Source: Chara braunii | Lineage: Eukaryota > Streptophyta > Charophyceae > Charales > Characeae | Assembly: GCA_003427395.1 (NCBI GenBank) | Contig: BFEA01000147.1 | Location: 2,016,305 to 2,040,381, forward strand | Length of the DNA: 24,077 bases | Direction of reading: 5' to 3' | In this document: in pieces, positions 15,412 to 24,077 of the stretch | Position numbering within the stretch: the first letter of the stretch is position 1 | Layout: each line of letters starts with the position of its first letter | Made by a program: the position numbers and the translations under genes | Notes under the pieces: generated by a model | Seen by the model: only the letters and a program-made list of their open reading frames with translations | What the model was told of the DNA's origin: nothing | Databases searched by the model: none

Positions 15412-15529
15412 ACGGATTCTCCTTCCTCTTCCGGCTACAGGTGCAGCATCACCACTTAGCATTCACATCAACCCTTTCCAGCTCGTTTGCTGGCCGAAGG
15501 GGATTTCAAAGCAATTATCTGTCGGTGCT

Positions 15530-16413
15530 CGCGATCTCGCATGGCCTTCCCTGGGCACTATTCACACCTGCATTTATTCACGGGCTCTGCAATCACAGAA
15601 AAGTTTGGCACCAATTTAAATTTGCGGTAACAAAAGGTCAGTTCTAGAAAAGAATGCAGTTTAGGCAAATAAGTAGGTTGCGGTCGGGCACTGATGGCGT
15701 CTACCTTGGGTGCTTCCGGCTCTAGGCCTGCAGCAGACATCCGGTGGCCAAAGGTAGATGACACTATCCTTCCCAAACTCATATTTCTCCAAGTTCATAT
15801 GAAGTTTCTTTTCCCTCAAGATGTCCAAGACTTCTTTGACATGTCGCTAATGTTCTTCCATCGATTTACTGAAGATCAGTGTACCGTTGAGATACACAAC
15901 GACAAACTTGTGTACTTCATTATGGAAGACGACTACATCTGTGAGAGTTTGAAAGATGGCAGGTGCATTCCCGAGGAAAAAGTGCATGATTATGAAGTAA
16001 TATGAAATCTTATAACGCCCACTGTGTCTTGAACACAGTCTTTTGTAGATCTTCAGGACTGACTTCAATCTGGTGATAGCCACATTTAGTATCAATCTTG
16101 CACTTTGCAGCCATTGACCGTGCCAAGGAAATCGTCCATGTGAGGCAAGGGGTATGCATTCTTGCATATGATGTGGTTGAGGACCTTAATAATTTATGCA
16201 TATGTGGGACTTACCAGACTTTTTTGGGAACGGAAAAACTAGGGCTCGTACTCAGACTTGCTGGATCTGATCCACTGTTTGTCAAGGCATTCCTTAATCT
16301 GATTCTGAAGTTCCTCCAGTTCAGCTGGCCACGTTCAGTAGACACACCCCTTGGGAGGTCGGCTGCACAGGAGGATCTCAATCTTATGCCTGACAGACCT
16401 CTGTGAAACTTCA
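15530..16413 (-). pseudogene. Ty3/gypsy reverse transcriptase, broken
   Basis: Fragments in several frames match the order of a gypsy RT: LEELQNQIKECLDKQWI (about 16320), KIDTKCGYHQIEVSPEDLQK (about 16080), NAPAIFQ, VVVYLNGTLIFSKSMEEH (about 15850-15900), and HSFLELTFCYRKFKLVPNFS (about 15620-15680). The catalytic YxDD motif reads YLNG, so the paired aspartates are lost, and frameshifts and stops separate the pieces. It cannot encode an active enzyme. Confidence 0.8.
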
Positions 16414-16525
16414 CTACCGTCTTCACCCGAATAGAACGCCCGGTCATTATAGCCGTATTTGGTTCAACTTGCAGTCCAGGTACAGTGATAATGACCAGGC
16501 GTTTCTATTCGGGTGAAGACGGTAG
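16414..16525. mobile_element. Family G foldback (MITE-like) element, copy 2
   Basis: Left arm 16414-16450 (37 nt) and right arm 16488-16525 (38 nt) are inverted copies differing by one insertion and one substitution; arms start CTACCGTCTTCACCCGAATA. Copy 1 at 1188-1292 has the same arm plan with an unrelated loop. It lies in the gypsy relic between the linker and RT. TTC next to each end (16410-16412 and 16527-16529, one base outside the pairing) could be a 3-bp target duplication. Confidence 0.75.
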
Positions 16526-16744
16526 GTTCTACAAGCACATACAGAAACTCCTCCAGGATGGAATGTAGATAGTTGGAAATTGTGTTCCTGCATCACCATC
16601 CGAATTAGTGGAAATGGGAGAAGAAGCTGAACCATTTGTGGCAGTAGAAGTAGAACTATCATTGGAAGGAAAATCAGCCAAAGTGGCAGATGTAGTAGCA
16701 TTAGGATGTTTCACTATAGTTAGATATATACACTATTTCTTTCC
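16526..16744 (-). pseudogene. Ty3/gypsy linker between protease and RT
   Basis: The minus-strand translation is Ser/Thr/Asn-rich and ends with LEEFLYVLVE just before the foldback, resembling the L-x-E-F-x-D-V-F segment that precedes the gypsy RT. The RT lead (SVRHKIEI) resumes on the other side of the foldback. 16733-16744 is one copy of the LINE2 target duplication. Confidence 0.55.
16733..16744. repeat. LINE2 target-site duplication, copy 1
   Basis: CTATTTCTTTCC directly abuts the LINE2 poly(A) side and is identical to 19270-19281 at the other end of LINE2; the match continues to 15 nt with one mismatch. Confidence 0.75.
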
Positions 16745-19269
16745 CTTGTTTTTTTTTTTTTTTTAACATAAACAGGGCCTTATGGTCCTGGCTCCTTCTA
16801 TTCTGGGGAGCGTCAGTCCGGTTCCTATTCCACCGGCAAGTCAAAATAAACATTACATCAAGCACACTCACACACGCTTCCTTCCGTCAGGCCAAAGGAT
16901 CCCTGAACAGCATTGATTGCTCCACCGCGGTGGAGGATTGACTGTCAGTTTGCCCTATCCCACTCTTTCCTCTCAGACCTGGGGTCCAGATCTGCCAGAT
17001 TGCACCATTGTCCCTAGAAAGAGCTCATCCGATAACCTTGCCGGCCTGTATCTTGCCCACGCACCTCCCTGCCCCTTTGGAAGATTTATGATAAACCTTA
17101 AACCCAAAACCCTTCGTCTGTGCGTCCGACCTCCAATAGTCGAACTTGTACATTGACAGGCATTGATTTTGCTTCCGGCCCCCTGCGATAAAGTCTTCCT
17201 TTGTAACCCGCGTTTATGCTCCCGTATTTTCCCTTAGTCAAACTGGTCCTTCTCTCTCCCTTGTTTCCTCATTGTTCGTGCCCCCTGGGCCCTTGATGGG
17301 CCGCTTACATTCTGTTGAGGCCTAGGATGCGAATATGCCCTCAGACCTTGCCTGCTGGCGAAAGCCTCTTTCTGATACTGAATTGTGCCACTCCCTCCAG
17401 CATACTTGGTCCTCTCGCAATTCTGCAATCTTGCCATTTATCAGCCAGTTCCTGTAGAATTTCTGCCTCTCCTTGTTACGTTGCTCTTCGTCTTCTGTCC
17501 AAGCTTGTTTGGTCTTCCGCCATCTGCAGAGAATCTCAGCTTGTATCAAAGTTCTGGTTTCTATCCACACCTTCTCCCATGGGTTGGACCGCCCCTCAAT
17601 TGTCCTGCTGCATCTCTCCTTCCATATGACCCATAGGGTCACTTTCCTGATGAGTTCAAACCAGATCTTTTCTGCCTTTTGCGCTTGAACAGGGATGTTA
17701 GTCAAGAGGAGAAGTTGAATGGGCTGCTCGGGGAAGGGAGAAGTGACGAGGGAGTCCCAGAGTGATGAAGCTCTGGCCCAGTATTCAGTAGCCTCTTTAC
17801 AACGCACCAGGCAGTGAACTATATCTTCTACGGCGCCTTCAGTGCATACTGTACATAACTCCGAGCTGTTGGGGTCTGTGGCTTTCCGCCTAGTGTGTAG
17901 CCATTGGTTCACCGGAAGGGCTGCGTACGCGATCAGCCACTGCAAACTTCTAATCTTGATTGGTCTGATGCGTTTGAATTTATCCCAGTGGATTCGTGTG
18001 ATTTTGTCTGCTTCCTGCCCGACGAGATTCCGCCATCTGTTTTTGATAACAGGGTCTGGATTTTTGGTCTTTAGAGACAGTCTGTACCCAAGTTTGACTG
18101 TGTAATCCTGGATTGGAATTTTGGTCTTAATGCTGCAGGCCTTATTTGGCGTCCACGCCCATTCGGCTGGATCGAACTCCAAGTTACGGATTGTAGTGTC
18201 AGGTCTGTAGACTGATTTCGGCCATGCTCCTAAGACCCTTACTTTTCGGAGTAGGAAGGATTCTAAGACTGACGACTCTACTTCGCAATTCAGGATCGTT
18301 GGCGAACCCGTATTGGTGAGGGAGATCGGAAAAGAGAGGAAAGTGGCCTTAGTGTGTGAGCCTTGCTGCCAATGGGAGAATTGAAAGGCTCTAGAGGGTG
18401 TTGTTTCTTGAATCATCAGTCCCCACTCACCCGATCTCCACGACTCGTCTTTTGCCAGGATATCTTTTCATTCCTGCGGAATGCAGCTAAGTATATACTG
18501 GAGATTGGTCCCTCGTCTGTGGCAACCTTTCAATCGGGAGCTGACTTCTTGTTCCGTTACCCAGCCCTTTCTATCTTCCTTCCATAAGTGGTCGATTTTC
18601 CAGATACCATTCTTGATCCAGGACAACCACCTCTGTTCTAGGAAGAGTAGGTTGTCCGCCTCGTTCTTTATCCATTCATTCCCGAAGAGCAGTTGCCTTA
18701 GTACTTCATCCTTGGATTTGGGTCTGTTTATCTTGTTGGGAAGTATTTTCCACCAGGATCGGAGTAATGCCGGCCAGTAGGGTGTGGGAGGTCGAGAGTC
18801 ATCGAGCCTGTTATTCCTCGTTCGATTCCTACGTCCTGTGTTTATCACCCATTCTTTATTCATTACCCAAAACAGACCTGACATATTGTTCGGGGATGGA
18901 ATTGGGGCCATGGATCTGATACTATCCAGTGCCAGATTATTCCATGCGCTGTCCGGTTTCATCAGCAGTTTGATGATCCATTTGACTTGCAGGGCTTTCC
19001 TTTCTGTTCCGGGGTCAATAATTCCTAGGCCTCCGTTTCGTGGCCTTCCTGTAACATAGTGCCAGGTGATCTTGGATATGCCTTTGTCCTTGTTAGGGTC
19101 TCCTGTCCATAGATAAAGCCTAGCTCTTCGGTTCAGTTCCTTAAGCGACTGTCCAAATGGAGGCAATGTACCACATCATCGAAAAGACCGATGTATTGAG
19201 GACTAGCACTCGACCAATAAGGGACGTGAAGGCATTGCCCCACCTTCCGATTTTATTGATCTGTTTGGC
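16745..19269 (-). mobile_element. LINE2: second copy of the LINE1 family, nested in gypsy
   Basis: Poly(A) tail (T run 16749-16764), a 3' UTR homologous to LINE1 and an ORF2 C-terminal region. It is flanked by the 12-nt duplication CTATTTCTTTCC. The 5' end is truncated at 19269, slightly further into the ORF than LINE1. The terminal hairpin is GCTCC (16791-16795) / GGAGC (16807-16811) with loop CCAGAATAGAA on the element strand. Confidence 0.85.
17322..19269 (-). pseudogene. LINE2 ORF2 C-terminal fragment, one frameshift and one stop
   Basis: Homologous throughout to the LINE1 673-aa frame. The start reads INKIGRWGNAFTSLIGRVLV then NTSVFSMMWYIASIWT; near 19166 the frame shifts and continues as LKELNRRARLYLWTGDP. 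At 18470-18468 an in-frame TGA replaces the Trp of LINE1 PQDWKTLL (here PQE*KDIL), after which the same frame runs on to 17322. The zf-RVT domain is intact in sequence (C-x2-C-x9-H-x4-C: LCTVC then EDIVHCLVRC, after IRSLQWLIAYAALPVNQWLH). The catalytic palm is missing through 5' truncation. Confidence 0.85.
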
Positions 19270-19281
19270 CTATTTCTTTCC
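19270..19281. repeat. LINE2 target-site duplication, copy 2
   Basis: Second CTATTTCTTTCC, abutting the truncated 5' end of LINE2; identical to 16733-16744. It lies within the gypsy protease-RT spacer. Confidence 0.75.
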
Positions 19282-19820
19282 ATTCTTTTTCTCCATTTTT
19301 CGCAAAATTCTGATCCGCTCAAGCAATTGAAGGTCACAGAGGGATCACACTCTTCATCAAACAAAACCGTTCGCAGATTACCTTTCGGGTCCTTAACTGC
19401 GACTGTGAATCTGGGTTCTTGCCAATAAGTTGCATGGCAATTAGCATGCAACCAATCTAACCCAATCACTGCATTCAACAAGGCTCCTCCATCACATAAA
19501 AGTTAAGGGAGTGAGCATAGCTTTGACAGTGAGCGTGCAGGTGACAACGCTTGTTTGCCAACTTGAGTCCGACAAGGATACAGCAAATCCTCCGCCTTTA
19601 CACCTAACTGTGTCTTTGCGAGGCCATGCAGAGACATGAAATCTGCAGTAGCCCCGCAGTCAATCAGCGCACTCAAGCAGGTGCAATTTATATACAGCCA
19701 AAAAAAGGTTAACATAACTCCCCTCTGAGCCAGACCCAAACTTTTTATATCCATAATCCATGCAATTACTGCCGATGGGTTTGAAGTCGATATCTTGCCG
19801 ATCTTCCCGGCATTCCACAT
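19282..19820 (-). pseudogene. Ty3/gypsy protease (retropepsin-like), broken
   Basis: LSALIDCGATADFMS (about 19680) contains the aspartic protease signature D-(S/T/C)-G-A, here with Cys in place of Ser/Thr. NAVIGLDWLHANCHATYW (about 19450) corresponds to the gypsy-type I-x-G-x-D-W-L segment near the protease C-terminus. A TAA (19505-19503) and a frame change lie between the two. The downstream part runs to the LINE2 insertion point. Confidence 0.75.
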
Positions 19821-21620
19821 AAGCGAATCATTATGTACTAAGTGCTTTGGGATCAGAGTGGGCTATTCTGCAGGTGAAGACTAGGCTCGGCAACCGACGT
19901 AGACACGGGTGCAGACTGTTGTTCCATCCGCGCCGTAGGGAGGACTGACAAACCCACTAAGCCCGACTTTGGTTTCCTTGTTTGGTTTCTTACAATGCAA
20001 AAACACCCCCAGGATCTATCCGTTGCTGCCAAGCCACAGGACTGATCTGAAGATGCTTCCAAGGTTTGCTCTCATTAGTACCAAGGTGTGGGGGAATCTT
20101 CTGCCCCTGTGGGAGAACTTCCTGCTGGACATGGTGCTGGAGTTGGCCCCCTTTTGTTAGTAATTGCAGCACGCCATTTCGCTCGGTGACACCATTAGCC
20201 TTGGAGGAGCCCTCTCCATCAAGTCCAGTCCCATCATCCCAAGGTTGGCGAGTCCTTGGTCCCATTCCTCATCAGATATGAAGCCCTCTTTTGGATCAAC
20301 CATGCTATGTCCTATTGTTCCCTTGATCGTGAGGGATACACATATATAGGTGCATTATTAGCAGGGCCAAAGCAGGCTAGTATGCCACGCCCTCCTCGGC
20401 CTTAAGGCAGATGACGTCAGACATGTAGAGCCCCCAATCCTGATGCTTCTCGATGGTGACGACTCGGTGATATAGAGTAAGTTGGCCTGCACTCTTGATA
20501 GTTGCAAACTTTTTAACCTAGTACTTTGCAGATCCGACGTAGCAAATAGGTAAGTGGTCTTTTGGTACAACGCCTGCATTTTACTATTTGAGCATCACTT
20601 CCCGAACTTTGCAACAGCCCACTAGGCCCTAATAGCCCTGTGTGGGTCATCATACTGCAGCTTGAGCAGTCTATAAATCTCTTCGATTGCAACTAGTTTC
20701 AGCCAAGTGGGGTATGATTCTTTGTTGTACCCAGCCTGGGTGGCCGCAGCTTGCAGCCAAATGTTGATATCTCATTGCTGATATGGCTCGGCTTCCGAAC
20801 CATACGTGAGACTCTTGCCTCATATGGCTCTTCTCAGAATCTATATTGATATTTGCTCTTTCTTATGGTATGGATTTAATTCAAATGTTTCTGTAACCTA
20901 AGACCCCAGTAAATTAGGTCACCATCGAATGGACTCTTGGTGGAACGGACCACTTCTTGTTGCAAAAGTCAGAATCTCCGGAACCACCCAATTAGTCCCA
21001 TCCATTATACCAAAGAGTCGTCAAGAAACCTTAGCTGCATGAGTATGGACTGTCCGTCTACCGCAGTGGTGGTAAGCTCGCAGTACAACTTGACTTCATC
21101 TGTCCAAGTCACAAAGTCCTACTTACCTGAAAATTTATCAGGTGCCTTGATCAGTTTCCAGTCCACAAATGGCTTTGATGCAACTTGACCTGCACCATTG
21201 GTTGGAGCTTGGAACCCCTTGGATAGTGATGCCTTGAGAGAGTGGAGTGGTAGCAGGCAACAGCAAGTGGTGACTTGTTAGCAGGCAGTCCATGAGTGAC
21301 ATCAGAGAATCATTGTTGCTTCATTTTATCCTGCTCAGTATATATCACACCCAAAAAATCAGGAAAAGAAAAAATTCCAGCCAATATGCCAGTTTCACTT
21401 TTCAGAACTTTCAGTGAAAAAATTTGGTAAAATAACACCCCCGCGTATTCGTGCAGGACAACTAAATTGTTGTGCAATTCAATCTCCTTTCGCAAATCTG
21501 TCTCTCCAGCTCATCTTCCAACTTCTGCAGTTCCTGGCAGAGCTGCTTGGTTTTTCAGCGGGATTTTCCTTCTCGCTGTTCCCCAGAGGAGCCCTCACCT
21601 GCATCTGGCACTTGGTTAGG
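19821..21620 (-). pseudogene. Ty3/gypsy Gag region, broken
   Basis: Around 21180-21010 the minus strand reads KPFVDWKLIKAPDKFSGK, an in-frame TAG (21121-21119), then DFVTWTDEVKLYCELTT and ILMQLRFLDDSLV, the F-x-G-K...W...L pattern of Ty3/gypsy capsids. Near 21530 a charged segment (ELQKLEDELERQI) suggests a coiled coil at the Gag N-terminus. HCKKPNK near 19990 may be a decayed zinc knuckle. Many stops interrupt it, so only the order of parts is supported. Confidence 0.6.
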
Positions 21621-21666
21621 ACTGTTGCCCTCAATTCCCCTTGTGGTATCCTTCCTTTCCCCCTCT

Positions 21667-21669
<3 letters not shown>

Positions 21670-21725
<56 letters not shown>

Positions 21726-21726
21726 N

Positions 21727-21815
<89 letters not shown>
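21670..21815. repeat. (CT)n microsatellite with one N
   Basis: About 146 bp of CT units with an N at 21726. Poly(Ser-Leu) frames across it are artefacts. It sits just outside the Gag end of the gypsy relic. Confidence 0.97.
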
Positions 21816-21817
<2 letters not shown>

Positions 21818-22720
21818 ATTTCTCTCGACTCTCTTCTAGATCCGATTGCGTGTGCGCTTCACGATGGGTTCTTAGTCCATAGACATGTCAATCAAGTATA
21901 GAAAAAAGGAAGGTAAATGCTCCTAGCTGGAGCAGCAATAATTCAGACGGAAGCGGAACTTGAAGAAGAAAAAAACAAGAACAGTGTGTGATCGAGGGAA
22001 AAGCATGGAATCAAACTCCTACACGGCCCCCGCCCATATGCAAGGCCAATTCCGGTCCTATGCAGCAGTCAATAGACATCAGAGTCAAAGAACAAGAGAG
22101 GTGAGCGAAGTAGGAGGTGAGAGTGAGAAAGAGATACGCCATACATCACAGACTAAAAGGGACGCCAAGATCCCTCCCAGCATGACTTGCACCAATCCCT
22201 TAGAAAAGGCCTAACCTCCGCCATGAGTCCAAGTAGTCTGAGTCTAGGGCCTGTGTGGACGATATCAGAGCCTGCAATGATGATTCCCTCCGAAAGGGAG
22301 GAGGTACCGGTTGCTTGGAGGCCGCGCGGCCTGGAAGTCACCGCCCAAGGAGGCTGCTGCCTCGCTGTATCTTCAGGAAGAGCAATGAGCTCTTCCTCGT
22401 TTGCTGCATGCAAATTTGAGCGACACGCTGCTGGAGCACGTGGTGGAGCAGCGCTGTGGGGAAGAAGGGCGCCCAGGTCTCCACCTTGGCTATGGTGGAG
22501 GAGATCGGGTAGGAGGAGGAGGAAGAAGGGACTAGTGGAGGGGAGCGCCAGGGGTACTTAACTGGCTATGGTGGGCGCCATCTTCATCACCTTGGTGGAC
22601 GCTGCATCTGGAAGGCCCCAGTTGGGGTAGAGCTGCATCAAGAAGCTTCGAGGCATGGCGGCGTGAGAGGAAGAGGCCATAGCTGCTTTGCGTTGTCTTT
22701 TGCACGGGGCAAAGCACTTA
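21816..22720. other. No supported gene; GC-rich in the second half
   Basis: No recognisable protein motif on either strand. From about 22240 the sequence is richer in G and C and has overlapping open frames both ways. The word GGCTATGGTGG occurs at 22488-22498 and 22564-22574. Confidence 0.45.
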
Positions 22721-22723
22721 GTA

Positions 22724-22785
22724 GTCCACCATAGCCTCGGCCTAAGTGAAGAGGAAGGAGAAGGGCAGCCATGGCTATGGTGGAC
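22724..22785. repeat. 13-nt inverted repeat GTCCACCATAGCC
   Basis: GTCCACCATAGCC (22724-22736) and GGCTATGGTGGAC (22773-22785) are perfect inverted copies separated by 36 nt. The same word occurs twice more upstream. Confidence 0.6.
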
Positions 22786-22959
22786 CTCAAGTTGTGCTGG
22801 CAGTAGAAGAGGGATTCAAACATTGATTCTGATTCTTCTTTTCATCATCATTATTATTATTTATTGTTTGAATAAGAGGGGAGGAGAAAAGGAGGAGGAG
22901 TCTGGTTGGCGAGAAGAAGGGGGAATTACCATTGGTCTTTTGCTGGTGTACATCTTCTT

Positions 22960-23067
22960 CTTCCTCTTTCTTTCTTCTCCTTTCTTCCTCTTTCTTTCTT
23001 CTCCTTTCTTCTTCTTCTTCTTCTTCTTCTTCTTCTTCTTCTTCTTCTTCTTCTTCTTCTTCTTCTT
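22960..23067. repeat. Pyrimidine minisatellite followed by (CTT)n
   Basis: A 24-bp unit (CTTCCTCTTTCTTTCTTCTC plus CTTT) occurs twice in tandem (about 22960-23007) and passes into about 20 CTT units (23008-23067). Upstream (AAT/ATT)n-like words occur near 22848. Confidence 0.9.
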
Positions 23068-24005
23068 TCCCTCTCTCTCCTCTCAAGTTCATTCATTTCT
23101 TTTTGCAATTGGACGACATTGTACTTTCTCATGATTTTGCACTTCGAAATTGGCCAGGATCGTAACAAACCAAAAGAACAACATTTTCTCATAAATTCCA
23201 GGAATCTCAGACAGCCGATTTCTGTGGGTCATTGTAGAGCATATTAGCATGGCTGAAACACTTGTGGAGCCTCTGATCACAAGTGAGAGACGACCTGTTA
23301 TGAGCTCAAATTGAGCCATTGGAGACATTGTACACTTAATGAACTCGCTCAGAATGAGTACTGATGGGGCTATATCTCCAGAGAAAGGTGTGCAGTATGT
23401 GATAGCATATTATCTGCTTCTCTTCATCTTTCAAAGACTGAGCAGCCTCCAGCTCATTCTAACTGTGACATCTCATCTGACGCATGAGGCTGTTCTGCAA
23501 TGAGGATGTGAATGTTGCTTGTTTAGTGTGTCAAGGATTGGATGGTTGCATTGTGTTAGCTGCATTATGTGAACATGGAGTGATCGAGGGAGAATATGCA
23601 CAATGGAAAGAGTAAGGTCGTTCCTTTGATCAGAGTGGTGAACAAATGTCAGTTTTGTATGCATGATAGTAATCACAGTGTTGTTGTGTGTGTTTTACTC
23701 TCGAGTGTTTTTATGGGCAGTTGGAACAGTCAAAGCTTTTTGTTCATCGCTCTCGATAGACTTTGCCACACCACTCTCGTCTATGACGTAACCCAGTCTT
23801 CCTACGTACATAGCACAATGACTTCAGAGCTGTCCGTACGTCAACATTTAGTCCAAGTAGAGGTATAATGGGTTCCATAATGTTCCACGGAAGACAAGTA
23901 GTATGTCCTACGAGAGGTTTGACTAATAACACGATCAGGTTCTGTTTCGAAGGAGTTGAATGAAGTGGATGAAGTGCAGGAGGACTTGAATCAAGTTGAA
24001 TGAAG

Positions 24006-24007
<2 letters not shown>
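23068..24007. other. No gene seen
   Basis: Unassigned sequence. Short open frames on both strands lack motifs. TTGAATGAAGT and close variants recur three times at 23957-24006, just before the GT tract. Confidence 0.5.

Positions 24008-24077
<70 letters not shown>
24008..24077. repeat. (GT)n microsatellite at window end
   Basis: At least 35 GT units running to the end of the window, so the real length is unknown. Confidence 0.97.

Larger units (their letters stand above)
15530..21620 (-). mobile_element. Ty3/gypsy LTR retrotransposon relic, minus strand
   Basis: Reading on the minus strand from high to low coordinates: Gag-like region, retropepsin-like protease, linker, and reverse transcriptase. 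It is interrupted by LINE2 (16745-19269) and by a family G foldback (16414-16525). RNase H after the connection region, integrase and both LTRs were not recognised, so the 3' part is probably lost; the SINE-A relative with its A run abuts that end. The order Gag-PR-RT and the RT motif types indicate Ty3/gypsy. Ends are approximate. Confidence 0.75.

Noticed and set aside
15694-16005. 103-codon plus-strand open frame
   Set aside because: Antisense shadow of the broken gypsy reverse transcriptase.
15200-21900. LTRs for the gypsy relic
   Set aside because: Scanned both flanks for a long direct repeat starting TG and ending CA; none recognised by eye, so LTRs are not reported.
21414-21901. Ser/Leu-rich open frames in three plus-strand frames
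   Set aside because: Translations of the (CT)n microsatellite.
22787-23247. Poly-Glu, poly-Arg, poly-Leu and poly-Ser frames
   Set aside because: Translations of the (CTT)n tract on both strands.
1-24077. CRISPR arrays, operons, bacterial defence systems
   Set aside because: No regularly spaced repeats with unique spacers and no prokaryotic gene organisation.

Overview
This window is non-coding-rich nuclear eukaryotic DNA built almost entirely of nested, decayed transposable elements. No bacterial gene layout, operon, rRNA, tRNA gene or CRISPR array is visible. Plant-type LINE ORF2 C-termini with a zf-RVT zinc knuckle, a Ty3/gypsy relic, tRNA-derived SINE-like units, many foldback and MITE-like elements, long microsatellites and assembly Ns suggest a large repeat-rich streptophyte genome. 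A charophyte alga such as Chara is my best guess, from general familiarity with the style and not from a database match.

Layout. 1-2560: two copies of a short poly(A)-tailed retroelement (SINE-A), a 105-bp foldback element (family G), and a minus-strand poly(A) relic. 2560-3560: GC-rich tract with one weak candidate for a host exon on the minus strand. 4105-6437: a cluster of inverted-repeat DNA elements whose ends begin GGGC and which are flanked by 3-bp direct repeats. Three are nested inside one another (F 4296-6014, D 4307-5272, B 4703-5215). 5979-6232: a tandem duplication joined to a tRNA-like SINE-B. 6724-9297: a 5'-truncated LINE (LINE1) on the minus strand with a 673-codon open frame. 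9301-12590: AT-rich duplications, dispersed repeat R, perfect palindromes, SINE-B tandem units, a 69-N gap and a GT microsatellite. 12595-14668: a second LINE family (LINE3) with a 479-codon open frame. 15240-15410: a SINE-A relative. 15530-21620: a Ty3/gypsy relic on the minus strand (Gag, protease, reverse transcriptase) carrying a nested LINE2 (16745-19269) with a recognisable target-site duplication and a nested family G foldback. 21620-24077: microsatellites and unassigned sequence.

How the parts relate. LINE1 and LINE2 are one family. Their 3' ends carry a small hairpin (GCTCC...GGAGC) just upstream of the poly(A) tail, and SINE-A copies carry the same hairpin before their tails, with one copy showing a compensatory base-pair change. 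This is what is expected if the SINE uses the LINE reverse transcriptase by 3'-end mimicry, and it is the most interesting system in the window. The second highlight is the GGGC-ended nested DNA transposon cluster with 3-bp target duplications that do not fit one standard superfamily.
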